A stretch of DNA of 18,116 bases, from assembly GCA_002368735.1 (NCBI GenBank), contig DFEQ01000089.1, forward strand, positions 1 through 18,116, in the 5' to 3' direction. The notes beneath the pieces are model-generated. The model worked only from the letters and a program-made list of their open reading frames with translations. It had not been told where the DNA came from and did not search any database. Shown piece after piece: positions 8,701-14,263 of this stretch. Each line of letters opens with the position of its first letter. The stretch's first letter is position 1. Both the position numbers and the translations under genes were made by a program. Source of the stretch: Christensenella sp. UBA3798. GTDB taxonomy: Bacteria > Bacillota > Clostridia > Christensenellales > CAG-1252.

Positions 8701-9160
8701 CGCGCCTCACGGCAGCGAAGAGTTCTCCTCGCTCCTCAGCGTGCAGGACGTCAAATACTCCGCCTCGGGTGAAGACGTCGAGGCATACGTCTTTGACGTG
8801 GCGGTGGATACGACGGATCACTTTGGCAAAAACTACGTGATGCAGGAAGACACCACCCTTTCCTTCAAGGTCACCGAAGCCTCCGTTACCACGCTTAATC
8901 CCCTCCAAGTCGAGATACAGTGGGTCACCGACCACTTCTTCATCGAAGTGAAAATGCTCGGAGAGGACGTTCAGCCCGACCCCAAGAACAACTTGACAAA
9001 CGGCTACAGAATCACTTATTATGAAACGGAAAGTTCGCTCGAGGAGGTCGTTACCCCCGTTGCGGATCATACATATTATTATCAAGTAGAGTGCAAGATA
9101 CCCAACTACGAGTCCGTCACCACGCCTCGCACGTCGGTCAGCACTTACAGCACCTATTAA
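2744..9160 (+). CDS. Giant secreted lipoprotein with repeated beta-rich and Ig-like (Big_4-like) modules, function unknown
   Basis: A 2138-residue exported protein. The N-terminus has MRKSR, a hydrophobic stretch and the lipobox LFAC, so Cys26 is the likely lipidated residue on the outer face of the membrane. Three related modules follow, starting near residues 65, 296 and 511: the last two open with FAISGT, and each carries a GKLYL/GYLYL/VFYL-type strand. From about 860 to 1780 I see seven or eight degenerate units with the pattern (Y/F/L)P.x.L.V....G......W(D/S), e.g. near 1316, 1419, 1548 and 1756, often ending IPV....RE; this resembles bacterial Ig-like group 4 domains. Residues about 1881-1939 (DAGSYRLYVSVES...FTIAKKTLS) resemble MBG/YDG-type stalk domains. 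There is no LPXTG, no C-terminal anchor and no visible catalytic motif. The start is the first ATG after the promoter, the only one that keeps the signal peptide. A surface adhesin, binding or scaffold role is inference; module boundaries were judged by eye. Confidence 0.85.
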   Translation: MRKSRIAIILSIVCVLALIATGLFACGNTDPIVDPSEGRVVAVASAMDTVYAAMLAQDGSVGSNYFTLKTSGSYTYDDKIYDVAFGGTFDITQSGDDDLANNRSQLLLEVKQGGIEVFLLYYSAGKLYLHFPPYARRGMISDYRLDEAVRRIVSEKNSGVIKRAADTIPTIGESIFTECRCYTAEDKSDRYDFTLSYTKLFETFASIVDSWDAGFSAAELLSALHLTEADRASLSADTGATTLSFVVKEGAFISAKAEKAEGGSIVMDTFALTRGLDEIELPSALSTFSEFDFRNFAISGTMELRASGKGDRAVNYDVTVSRDYEGVTYPFDYDFASHYVAGQGWEFALSLKDKNGKSSAFTIRNGYLYLDLTAYGVQKCKISTEELSSRLGTTGFKEVGTYDFRDRLHLLVLLAAARSEEGETVKYTLGKEIFDLIGEKVGFKGLFGISGAEISWNTANDRLQNFAATLTVGGMTASLSAQSFVFGTPTALADVTDADYVDLTTKETTHFAISGTIRQTTVFGSEGAMLSTLLASLSGKDFNTDTYLKYDVSGAIGYTAHFVYGKTGALKTVFLRLFRPNGSEILTLYYTGDTSDVFYLITPEESGSGVRRAYTLTLADEPLAAFNAALGVGEASPQRKIYLGAKADEFMFGVHSSMLGVIAEKVALIYPDFSLPYLSALHCRRYEVRVSDDTITAGAILGDDNEVTVTATKFDVTYGDDVAITSMTPVDLPTLIPLLADNNMPSEAIVTFPGLTYKVSLLDEAGDKIWRYTGTPERMGRAGQIEEVAASATILGKDLNVILRVDMTPPATPDDVVLGGSIICKDAFDKEIAFSSSDRYDVLTRTFTMNYYNDPTPQTLFDSVTSLLVNINGVEYAKTITWNTSRAVAAFGATENNTDVVVDPIVKSYFGTDINLSNLGDAFKFKLHVDGTIADAVVYVEGTDITDYSMKFVAYDGRDPLDPAVYSDVLNVRTLDGVLVEVRRVEWVLNDPTVISKKNNNALYSYSTSETQQSFMTVRIYDSRGGYVSKEIPVYFEAREVKTVSFAGLPGVTYDGVTALYSFNDLPGVSYSATRGFIFDVLKVRGLDSARTDGVLPQTFIANAGDSDEWTVTGIKWSFEDVSGVLNASGKDGELTLSIGDDISGYQEKTFPYRFTALNVTATELMVDEDTAIEGSYWKTASTYSYTAEKLNAYTYKFPAYVRVSYTTSEGNGSEVLRMDWRYDKPFNEDELCDGGTYILEGAVGSATLTVTLSFDRKIISNYHFTEDDEEATVTAEGVPLTKLSAHGVTIADDVNKKCLTFSALDALSEDGLKYHDKANYPATLKVAFGGAEYIDVAVEWDLSPLLERTNILDSGALVAVNAIAKGQSFEVYVYVEQAFDDVYIDSALTKKSLTFSLLKAGDLLPDLEHHALVVTDPRDVKNYPTELYIGVDKTVTVLEWIGLDEVSSLYAQYYDEFFAPNKISGTVYVKAKIGDPAIGYKEITVPVHIEEREMGSLSVSGLPFAASSEMTGGATPYAITSKAVDMTLNGRHCDLALELDPYYVDPTSQTTFPTYLVFELDGKLVRHTAIWDLSKIPADAAAADATVNYLVWAIVDLGLDSIQKVKIPVVATVLKREIADVWIGDSCAKYIDIDGYADAPFGGEIIGKYVYLDVKVQFKNDNGKKEANKYPLKLRYDKSDVKLSYIGGRVENVSVYVGNESGGYRVIDGYTIRITSAIITKVVTKNGVEDKIFYEATRDPVTGNISYTTPDAESVDINDLPSTVKVTFGFGAGTEKTVSFAKEGVTGQGLVFAWVRSPDKDAYLGIVLRNSSLSESVGAGMRQSVYNTKQNNYSSVKYEHFFDDTSFDDTYRDGVNDAGKITVAGFLEEKGAFISASVIGKEYQVRYITADADDASPLGESSVLDAGSYRLYVSVESHSQYKGKVYKRFTIAKKTLSSANVGLYVGGKYRTESQRTGVYLGKGEDGKYYLSAGIVGYDVTMPLLLAPHGSEEFSSLLSVQDVKYSASGEDVEAYVFDVAVDTTDHFGKNYVMQEDTTLSFKVTEASVTTLNPLQVEIQWVTDHFFIEVKMLGEDVQPDPKNNLTNGYRITYYETESSLEEVVTPVADHTYYYQVECKIPNYESVTTPRTSVSTYSTY

Positions 9161-9169
9161 GGAGGAATT

Positions 9170-10459
9170 ATGGAAGAAAAAGAACTCAACGAAAAGGTCA
9201 CCGAAGAGAAAGCGGAAGAGCTTGTCGAAGTGCCCGCCCCCACCGAGGACGCCGTCCTCGAGGAGAAGGCGCCCGCACCCGAAGCACCCGCACCCAAGAA
9301 GAAAAAGCTCAAGAAGTGGCAGATAGCCCTTATCTGCGTGGCGGCGTTCATCGTGCTCGTGGGCATCGGCGTCGGCATCTTCCTCATCGTGGGCGCCATC
9401 AACGCCCGTCCGCGTGATTCCAAGAACGTCAACTTCAATAACTCCGCGCCCGATTTTGAGGTCAGCTACACCGAGGCGGAGCTCGACGTGATCGCGCTCG
9501 GCATGAAGGAAGACGCCACCGAAGCGGAGGTCAAGGCGGCGATCGCTCTCATCTACAACAAGGCGAATTACAACAAGATAAATAACGTGGACAGCTGCGT
9601 CGCCGTGCTTCGCGGCGAAGGCACCGCATCGGTCAAAGTCTTCGGCATCAAGGCGAGCGGCACGATGATCGTGCGCGGCATCAAAGCGCAGTCGGGCGAC
9701 GAGTTCTATTATCAAAAAGCGGCGCCCATCATGCAGTGCTCTTCCAAGACGATCCAGCCCACGCTTGAAGATATGCTCAATCAGCAGGAAAGGGTCTACA
9801 CCAACGGTACGACCGACTTCCGCGCGACGGGCACCTTGAAAGGACAGGAGGCGAAGATCCTGACCGAGGAGGATGAAATCGAGACCGAGACCATCCCCTT
9901 TGTGAAGGTGGAGATCCCCGATACCATCAATTCCTACGAAAAAGAGGAATTTATGGTTAGAGGATACTACGTCCAGGATCCGCGTGAGATCACCAATTTC
10001 AATATCACCGCGGACGCCATCGTGCTGGAGGACCTCCAGGAAGGCGAGAAGTACATCGAGCTCGTTGAGATGGATGACGGCGCCAAGTATTACCTCTGCC
10101 GCTTCTCTCTCGACGTAACGAACGAGACCTGCGTGGAGACCGCGCGCCGCTATTTGCGCGACAGCGCCAGCAGTGATAATTTGGAGTACGGCTACTACAA
10201 AGTCAAGCTCGAGGTTTGGGATAACGGCTACTTGAAGCAGATGCACGACGACGAAGAATGGCACGGCACCTTGAAGAAAGGTCCCGTTACCTGCGATACG
10301 TCGAGCACCAGCTGGTACGAGACCATTATCTACTACGATTACGACGCCAAGATCCTCACCGAGGCAGACGCTGCCGAGTACAAGGGTGACGACGAAGGCG
10401 CCACCTGGGTCAAGAGGCTCGTTGCTCACTACAAGAAGGAAGTGGACAGCATCGGCTGA
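9170..10459 (+). CDS. Single-pass membrane protein with acidic/Pro-rich cytoplasmic tail, function unknown
   Basis: I do not recognise this 429-residue protein. Residues 1-42 are rich in Glu, Ala and Pro; KKKKLKK (43-49) comes just before a hydrophobic helix at about 51-77 (QIALICVAAFIVLVGIGVGI...), so by the positive-inside rule the N-terminus is cytoplasmic and residues 80-429 are outside. The outer part is mixed alpha/beta with many Thr, Tyr and Asp residues, and it has no lipobox, sortase motif or known catalytic motif that I can see. GGAGG (9162-9166) lies eight bases after... the TAA of the giant lipoprotein begins at 9158, leaving only nine bases between the genes, so the two form an operon with no separate promoter. 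A terminator follows at 10481. It may assist or anchor the lipoprotein at the cell surface; this is inference from the operon alone. Confidence 0.82.
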   Translation: MEEKELNEKVTEEKAEELVEVPAPTEDAVLEEKAPAPEAPAPKKKKLKKWQIALICVAAFIVLVGIGVGIFLIVGAINARPRDSKNVNFNNSAPDFEVSYTEAELDVIALGMKEDATEAEVKAAIALIYNKANYNKINNVDSCVAVLRGEGTASVKVFGIKASGTMIVRGIKAQSGDEFYYQKAAPIMQCSSKTIQPTLEDMLNQQERVYTNGTTDFRATGTLKGQEAKILTEEDEIETETIPFVKVEIPDTINSYEKEEFMVRGYYVQDPREITNFNITADAIVLEDLQEGEKYIELVEMDDGAKYYLCRFSLDVTNETCVETARRYLRDSASSDNLEYGYYKVKLEVWDNGYLKQMHDDEEWHGTLKKGPVTCDTSSTSWYETIIYYDYDAKILTEADAAEYKGDDEGATWVKRLVAHYKKEVDSIG

Positions 10460-10480
10460 TCCCGCCGCAATTGAAACAAT

Positions 10481-10520
10481 AAAACCGTCGCCGAGTTTAT
10501 GCGCTTGGCGGCGGTTTTTT
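10481..10520. terminator. Bidirectional terminator between the membrane-protein gene and glmM
   Basis: A 10-bp stem AACCGTCGCC/GGCGGCGGTT (one T-G wobble) with a 14-base loop is followed by six T residues on the plus strand. On the minus strand the same stem is followed by TTATTGTTT, so it can also end glmM transcripts arriving from the right. Confidence 0.85.
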
Positions 10521-10541
10521 ATCTGTGATAAAAGGGTGTTT

Positions 10542-11822
10542 TCAAGTGCGGCTGAGGACAGCTTCTTTCAGTCTCTCCGCCGCCTCCTTTGCCACCTTTT
10601 CGTCGGGATGCTCCACCATCACCCTAACGACGTTTTCGGTGCCGCTGGCACGCAGGAGCACGCGCCCCTCTCGGAGTTCTTCCTTGATGCGGGTCGCCAG
10701 GAGGCGAAGGGCGGGGTCGCAGGCGACGGCTTTGTCCTTTACGGGGAGGTTTAGGAGGATCTGCGGATAGACGAGCGGGGCGGGGAAAGAGTCTATATCA
10801 CCCTCTTCAAGGGCGCTTTTCATCACTGCCGCACCCACGAGCAATCCGTCCCCCGTCTTTAGGTGATCGCCGAGGATGACGTGTCCGCTCTGTTCTCCGC
10901 CGAGGTTGAGTCCTTCCGCCTGCATGGTCTCGGCAAGGGCGCTGTCGCCCACGGCGGTGGATATGACGTTGATACCCCGTTGCGACAGGCTTCTCAAGAT
11001 GCCGCCGTTGGTCATCACGGTCATCGCCACGGCGTCTTTATGTAGCGCCCCTTTCTCTTTCATTCTACAGGCGAGGAGGTAGGTGATATAGTCGCCGTCG
11101 AGGATGCGTCCCGAGCGGGTGACGATATAGATGCGGTCGCCGTCCCCGTCCACCGATATGCCGAGGTCGGCTCGCTTTTTTGCCACCTCCCGCGCGCAGG
11201 CTTCGGGGTGCAATGCGCCGCAATTGACGTTGATATACCTTCCGTCCTCCCTTGCGTTTATCGTTATTTCGTCCGCGCCCATCTCCCTATAGAGTCCCTT
11301 GAAGGCGCTTGCCGCGCCCCCCGCGCAGTCGAGGACGACGCGGATGCCGTGTAAGCTCCCGATACGCTCTTTCAGATAGCGTTTATAGGGCGTTAAGTCC
11401 TTGGTTTCCGTATAGCGATAGGGGGAAGCGGGGATAGCCTCTGCGCACACCATCTTTTCTTCCATCTTTCGTCGCTCTTCTTCGTTCGGTTTGCCGTGCT
11501 TGGTAAACACCTTTAGCCCGTTATGCTCGGGCGGATTATGGCTCGCCGTCACCATGACGGCGCACTCGCAGGGCGAAAGGGAGAGCAAATAAAAGAGGGC
11601 GGGGGTCGTCGTCACGCCCACGGCGCTTATTTCCCCTCCGCGGGATAGTACGCCGCAGGCGAGGGCGCGGGCAAGCGCCGGGGAGGACGGTCTGTTGTCC
11701 CGTCCGATGAGGATGCTCCCCTCTTCGGCAAGCGCCGCTCCGAGTCGGAAGGCGACGTCCTCCGTCAAGTTTTCACCGTATATCCCGCGTATTCCGTCCG
11801 TTCCAAAGAGTATCTTATCCAT
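10542..11822 (-). CDS. glmM: Phosphoglucosamine mutase
   Basis: A 426-residue cytoplasmic enzyme that converts glucosamine-6-phosphate to glucosamine-1-phosphate on the way to UDP-GlcNAc. All four family signatures are present: FGTDGIRG (6-13), the phosphoserine loop TASHNP with the catalytic Ser94, the metal loop DGDGDR (Asp225, Asp227, Asp229), the sugar-binding loop GGEQSGH (308-314), and the phosphate-binding loop RASGTEN (391-397). The RAS rather than RPS form of the last loop favours GlmM over phosphomannomutase; TEN replaces the common TEP. It is a little shorter than the usual 440-450 residues. It diverges from glmS, which makes its substrate. The start MDKILFGTDGIRG fits the family N-terminus. 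A TATAAT lies only five bases upstream, so its transcript may be leaderless; AGGA just before the ATG is the only possible, badly spaced, Shine-Dalgarno. Confidence 0.95.
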   Translation of the reverse strand: MDKILFGTDGIRGIYGENLTEDVAFRLGAALAEEGSILIGRDNRPSSPALARALACGVLSRGGEISAVGVTTTPALFYLLSLSPCECAVMVTASHNPPEHNGLKVFTKHGKPNEEERRKMEEKMVCAEAIPASPYRYTETKDLTPYKRYLKERIGSLHGIRVVLDCAGGAASAFKGLYREMGADEITINAREDGRYINVNCGALHPEACAREVAKKRADLGISVDGDGDRIYIVTRSGRILDGDYITYLLACRMKEKGALHKDAVAMTVMTNGGILRSLSQRGINVISTAVGDSALAETMQAEGLNLGGEQSGHVILGDHLKTGDGLLVGAAVMKSALEEGDIDSFPAPLVYPQILLNLPVKDKAVACDPALRLLATRIKEELREGRVLLRASGTENVVRVMVEHPDEKVAKEAAERLKEAVLSRT

Positions 11823-11827
11823 ATCCT

Positions 11828-11833
11828 ATTATA
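11828..11833 (-). promoter_or_regulatory. Candidate -10 box of glmM
   Basis: On the minus strand TATAAT is followed by AGGAT and then the glmM ATG. Only five bases separate it from the start codon, which would give a leaderless or nearly leaderless transcript. A TTGAAA lies upstream, but with a 21-base spacer, which is too long, so this assignment is tentative. Confidence 0.5.
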
Positions 11834-11879
11834 TTCCCCCGCGAAACATTGGTGTTTCAACCCCTTTGCCCCTCGCGCA

Positions 11880-11885
11880 TATAAT
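11880..11885 (+). promoter_or_regulatory. Candidate -10 box of glmS
   Basis: TATAAT lies 32 bases before the glmS ATG, giving a short leader of about 26 bases that carries the ribosome binding site. The only -35 candidate, TTTCAA at 11855-11860, is weak and spaced 19 bases away. The same six bases read TTGAAA on the glmM strand. Confidence 0.55.
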
Positions 11886-11904
11886 ATGGGGAAGTGTTTT
11901 TGAT

Positions 11905-11912
11905 AGGGGGAG
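11905..11912 (+). promoter_or_regulatory. Ribosome binding site deciding the glmS start
   Basis: AGGGGGAG ends five bases before the ATG at 11918. An in-frame upstream start near 11894 would precede this site and would put eight residues ahead of the essential N-terminal cysteine, so it is not used. Confidence 0.85.
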
Positions 11913-11917
11913 ATAAT

Positions 11918-13708
11918 ATGTGCGGTATCGTGGGCTACGTGGGGAAGAGGGACGCCGTCTCGCTCCTCCTGTCGGGATTGAGATCGCTAGAATATCGCGG
12001 CTACGACAGCAGCGGTATAGCGGTACATACGGGAGCGGGCATCTCGGTGGTCAAGCGAGCGGGGCGCTTATCCGTGCTGGAAGAGGCGCTTCACGAGCGA
12101 AAGGTCAAGGGGAAGTGCGGCATCGGGCACACGCGCTGGGCTACCCACGGCGTCGCCACCGATATCAACGCCCATCCCTTCCTGTCTCGGTGCGGCAAGT
12201 TCGCCGTCGTGCACAACGGCATCCTCTCCAATTATCTCCCCCTCGCCGCCTTTCTGCGCGAGCGAGGGGTCAGCCTCGTATCCGATACCGACAGCGAGGT
12301 CATCGCCCATCTCATCGACTATTATTATACGGGCGACGTTCTCGGCGCCATCCTGCGCGCCATCGCCGACGTCAAGGGGAGTTTCTCTCTCGGCGTTATC
12401 TCCGTCTTCGAGCCGAACGTGGTCTACGGTGTCAGAAAGGATAGCCCCCTCATCGTGGGAGAGGGGGAGGGAGAATACGCGCTTTGCTCGGATATTTCGG
12501 GAATTTCATTCTGTGATAAATACTTCCCGATGGACAACGGACAGGTCGCTCGCATCACCGAGAACGGGGTGACCTTGTACGACTTTAAAGGGCGAAAACT
12601 CCCCGTATCCTTTGTAAAGCGCGAGAGCGATATCCTCGACGAGCGCGAACTCGGCACCGACGACATGCTCGCCGAGATACGGCAGATACCTACCTCGCTG
12701 ATGATCGGTCACGATAGTTTTCCGCGCGAGCGCGTCCGCGAGCTGTTTGCGGAGGAGGTCAAGGATATCCTCGTGCTCGGGTGCGGTAGCGCCTATCACG
12801 CCGGGCTCGTCTTTGCGGAGGCGATGCGAGAAGTCGCGGGGGAGTGCGTGCGGACGGAGATAGCCAGCGAATTCTTGACCGAGCGACCGTGCGTGGGGAA
12901 GGATACCCTCGTGATCGCCATATCGCAGAGCGGCGAGACCGCCGACACCCTCCTTGCCGTAGGGCGGGCAAAAGAGGCGGGGGCGAAGGTCCTGTCGCTG
13001 TGCAACGTGCGCGCTTCTTCCTTGGTCAGACAGTCCGACTGCGCCCTCATAACCCGCTGTGGCAGGGAGATGGCTGTCGCCGCCACCAAGTCCTACGTCG
13101 CGCAGGTGCAGGCGCTCCTGCTGATTTGCTTGGAATATGCGGATATTAAGGGGAAAATAGCTCCTTCCGCTTTGGACGATTTTCGTGCGGAAACAGCCGC
13201 TCTTTCCGACAAAGCAGAGGAGGTATTGCGCTCGGAAAGTTATATCGAAAAGGTCGCCCTCGCCGCGAAGGACGCAGAAGCCGTCTTCTTTCTCGGGCGT
13301 AAGGGGGACTACGCCGCCGCGCGTGAAGGTAGCCTCAAACTGAAGGAGGTCAGTTACCTCTTTTCCGAAGCCTACCCGTCGGGCGAACTCAAGCACGGCA
13401 CCCTTGCCCTGATGGAGCACGGCGTATACGGCGTCATCGTGGCGACCGACCCCGCGCTTTTTGGGAAAAACGCCGCCACCGTCTCCGAGATAACCTGTCG
13501 CGGCGCTTCCGCCATCGTGATAGCGCCCGCCTCCCTCGCCGCCGAGATGCCGGCAGGCTACGTCCTTTGCATTCCCGACGCCCCGCCGCTATTCTCCCCC
13601 ATCCTATCCGCCGTCGTGATGCAACTTTTTGCATATTACGTTGCCAAAGCGCGCGGGTGCGACGTGGATAGACCGAGGAATCTTGCAAAATCCGTCACTG
13701 TAGAATGA
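11918..13708 (+). CDS. glmS: Glutamine-fructose-6-phosphate aminotransferase (isomerizing)
   Basis: A 596-residue cytoplasmic enzyme that makes glucosamine-6-phosphate from fructose-6-phosphate and glutamine. The start is chosen so that Cys2 follows Met directly; after Met removal it is the N-terminal nucleophile of the glutaminase domain. Glutaminase signatures: EYRGYDSSG (25-33), TRWATHG (72-78), VVHNGI (97-102), SDTDSE (122-127). The isomerase half has two SIS domains with GCGSAYHAGL (288-297) and ISQSGETADT (335-344), then SGELKHGTLALM, and ends with the canonical RPRNLAKSVTVE. Unusual: the linker segment that in most GlmS reads KEI.EQP is AEIRQIP here (252-258), and the second SIS domain reads MAVAATKSY where IGVASTKAY is usual. 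It diverges from glmM. The last codon and stop lie inside the end of a palindromic repeat. There is no room for a glmS ribozyme in the leader. Confidence 0.95.
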   Translation: MCGIVGYVGKRDAVSLLLSGLRSLEYRGYDSSGIAVHTGAGISVVKRAGRLSVLEEALHERKVKGKCGIGHTRWATHGVATDINAHPFLSRCGKFAVVHNGILSNYLPLAAFLRERGVSLVSDTDSEVIAHLIDYYYTGDVLGAILRAIADVKGSFSLGVISVFEPNVVYGVRKDSPLIVGEGEGEYALCSDISGISFCDKYFPMDNGQVARITENGVTLYDFKGRKLPVSFVKRESDILDERELGTDDMLAEIRQIPTSLMIGHDSFPRERVRELFAEEVKDILVLGCGSAYHAGLVFAEAMREVAGECVRTEIASEFLTERPCVGKDTLVIAISQSGETADTLLAVGRAKEAGAKVLSLCNVRASSLVRQSDCALITRCGREMAVAATKSYVAQVQALLLICLEYADIKGKIAPSALDDFRAETAALSDKAEEVLRSESYIEKVALAAKDAEAVFFLGRKGDYAAAREGSLKLKEVSYLFSEAYPSGELKHGTLALMEHGVYGVIVATDPALFGKNAATVSEITCRGASAIVIAPASLAAEMPAGYVLCIPDAPPLFSPILSAVVMQLFAYYVAKARGCDVDRPRNLAKSVTVE

Positions 13709-13832
13709 CGGCGGATAAGGGCGCATCTGCGTTGTTTCTGCCTGCAGTGCGGCGAAATCACGTACGGCTTAGTACGCTCATTCGCCGCACTTTGTCGAGC
13801 CTCGCATCTGCAACCCTTCTTCGCCGTCATTC
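13703..13832. repeat. 130-bp palindromic MITE-like element overlapping the glmS stop
   Basis: The ends are perfect 11-bp inverted repeats, GAATGACGGCG (13703-13713) and CGCCGTCATTC (13822-13832). Pairing continues inward to 13721 and 13814 with one T-C mismatch and one wobble. Inside are two direct copies of CGCATCTGC (13722-13730, 13803-13811) and a central hairpin (13746-13791). There is no open frame or transposase. Structure is certain; that it is a mobile or once-mobile element is inference. Its left end supplies the final Glu codon and TGA stop of glmS. It could also serve as a hairpin terminator, although no T tract follows it directly. Confidence 0.75.
13746..13791. repeat. Central hairpin of the palindromic element
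   Basis: Perfect 11-bp arms AGTGCGGCGAA/TTCGCCGCACT, a symmetric 4x4 internal loop, a second perfect stem CGTAC/GTACG, and a 6-base loop GGCTTA. It sits at the centre of the 130-bp element. Confidence 0.85.
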
Positions 13833-13990
13833 GGATAGTGGTGGAAGCATTCATTTCTACCGCGCTCTCCGCGCTCGCTAAAACGTGTATGGAACCCCTT
13901 TTTTTGCCGTCATTCGGATGATAGGTGGAAACATTCATTTCTACCGCTTTCTCCGCGCTCGCTAAAACGTGTATGGAGCCCCTTCTTCGC
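13823..13990. repeat. Tandem direct repeat, two units of about 83 bp
   Basis: Unit 1 starts at 13823 and unit 2 at 13906, both with GCCGTCATTCGGAT, which is the right end of the palindromic element. Both contain GGTGGAA..CATTCATTTCTACCGC, CTCCGCGCTCGCTAAAACG and TGTATGGA.CCCC, with a few substitutions. The CCCCTT.TT.GCCG junction appears a third time near 13979-13993, followed by divergent sequence. The translation of this stretch is repeat-derived and is not called as a gene. Confidence 0.85.
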
Positions 13991-14002
13991 CGCCGCTTTC
14001 CA

Positions 14003-14050
14003 ATGCGGAATGCGGAATCGAGGAATAATCAAATCATATTATCCTTAACT
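14003..14050. other. Non-coding lead-in to the second hairpin array
   Basis: It begins ATGCGGAATGCGGAATC and ends ATCCTTAACT, like the lead-in of copy 1. The sequence between is AT-rich and unlike copy 1. No gene is seen. Confidence 0.5.
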
Positions 14051-14244
14051 GCTCGCTTTGCGAGCAACTTCACTATTCGCTTTCTGCGAATAACTTCACT
14101 GACGGAGTCAACTTCACTTGCCGAAGGCAAACTTCACCTCTCGCATAGCGACACCATAACGACGGCATAGCCGTCAATTCACGCGACCGATGGTCGCAAT
14201 TCACGAGGCGTAGTCTCAATTCACGCGCCAAAAGCGCAATTCAC
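14051..14244. repeat. Hairpin-bead array, copy 2 (nine small palindromes with constant linkers)
   Basis: Hairpins: 14051-14065 (GCTCGC/GCGAGC), 14075-14091 (ATTCGC/GCGAAT), 14101-14109 (GAC/GTC), 14118-14130 (TTGCC/GGCAA), 14141-14151 (TCGC/GCGA), 14161-14175 (GACGGC/GCCGTC), 14183-14197 (GCGACC/GGTCGC), 14205-14217 (GAGGC/GTCTC with one wobble) and 14225-14237 (GCGC/GCGC). Linkers are AACTTCAC(T/C) in the first half, CACCATAAC before the sixth, and AATTCAC in the last part. The first six hairpins match copy 1 in order, but the fourth has an unrelated stem. The last three are absent from copy 1. It lies just upstream of the rpsF promoter. Confidence 0.88.
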
Positions 14245-14263
14245 CCCCATGCATACAATAAGA

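Noticed and set aside
8900..9160. Sortase anchor or membrane helix at the end of the giant protein
   Set aside because: No LPXTG-like motif, hydrophobic stretch or basic tail is present; anchoring is best explained by the lipobox cysteine.
7349..10429. Minus-strand open frame of over 1000 codons across the lipoprotein and membrane-protein genes
   Set aside because: It is antisense to two genes with a clear signal peptide, membrane helix and ribosome binding site. Its translation is His/Val/Gly/Arg-rich and looks like no protein family, as expected for the shadow of GC-rich codons.
11823..11917. glmS ribozyme
   Set aside because: The region is shorter than the ribozyme, and the predicted leader is about 26 bases.
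13925..14170. Open frame of 81 codons through the tandem repeat and second array
   Set aside because: Built from two unrelated repeat families; no ribosome binding site and no protein-like composition.
14051..14244. Possible CRISPR array
   Set aside because: The constant parts are only 7-9 bases, the variable parts are themselves palindromes of 9-17 bases, and there are no cas genes nearby.
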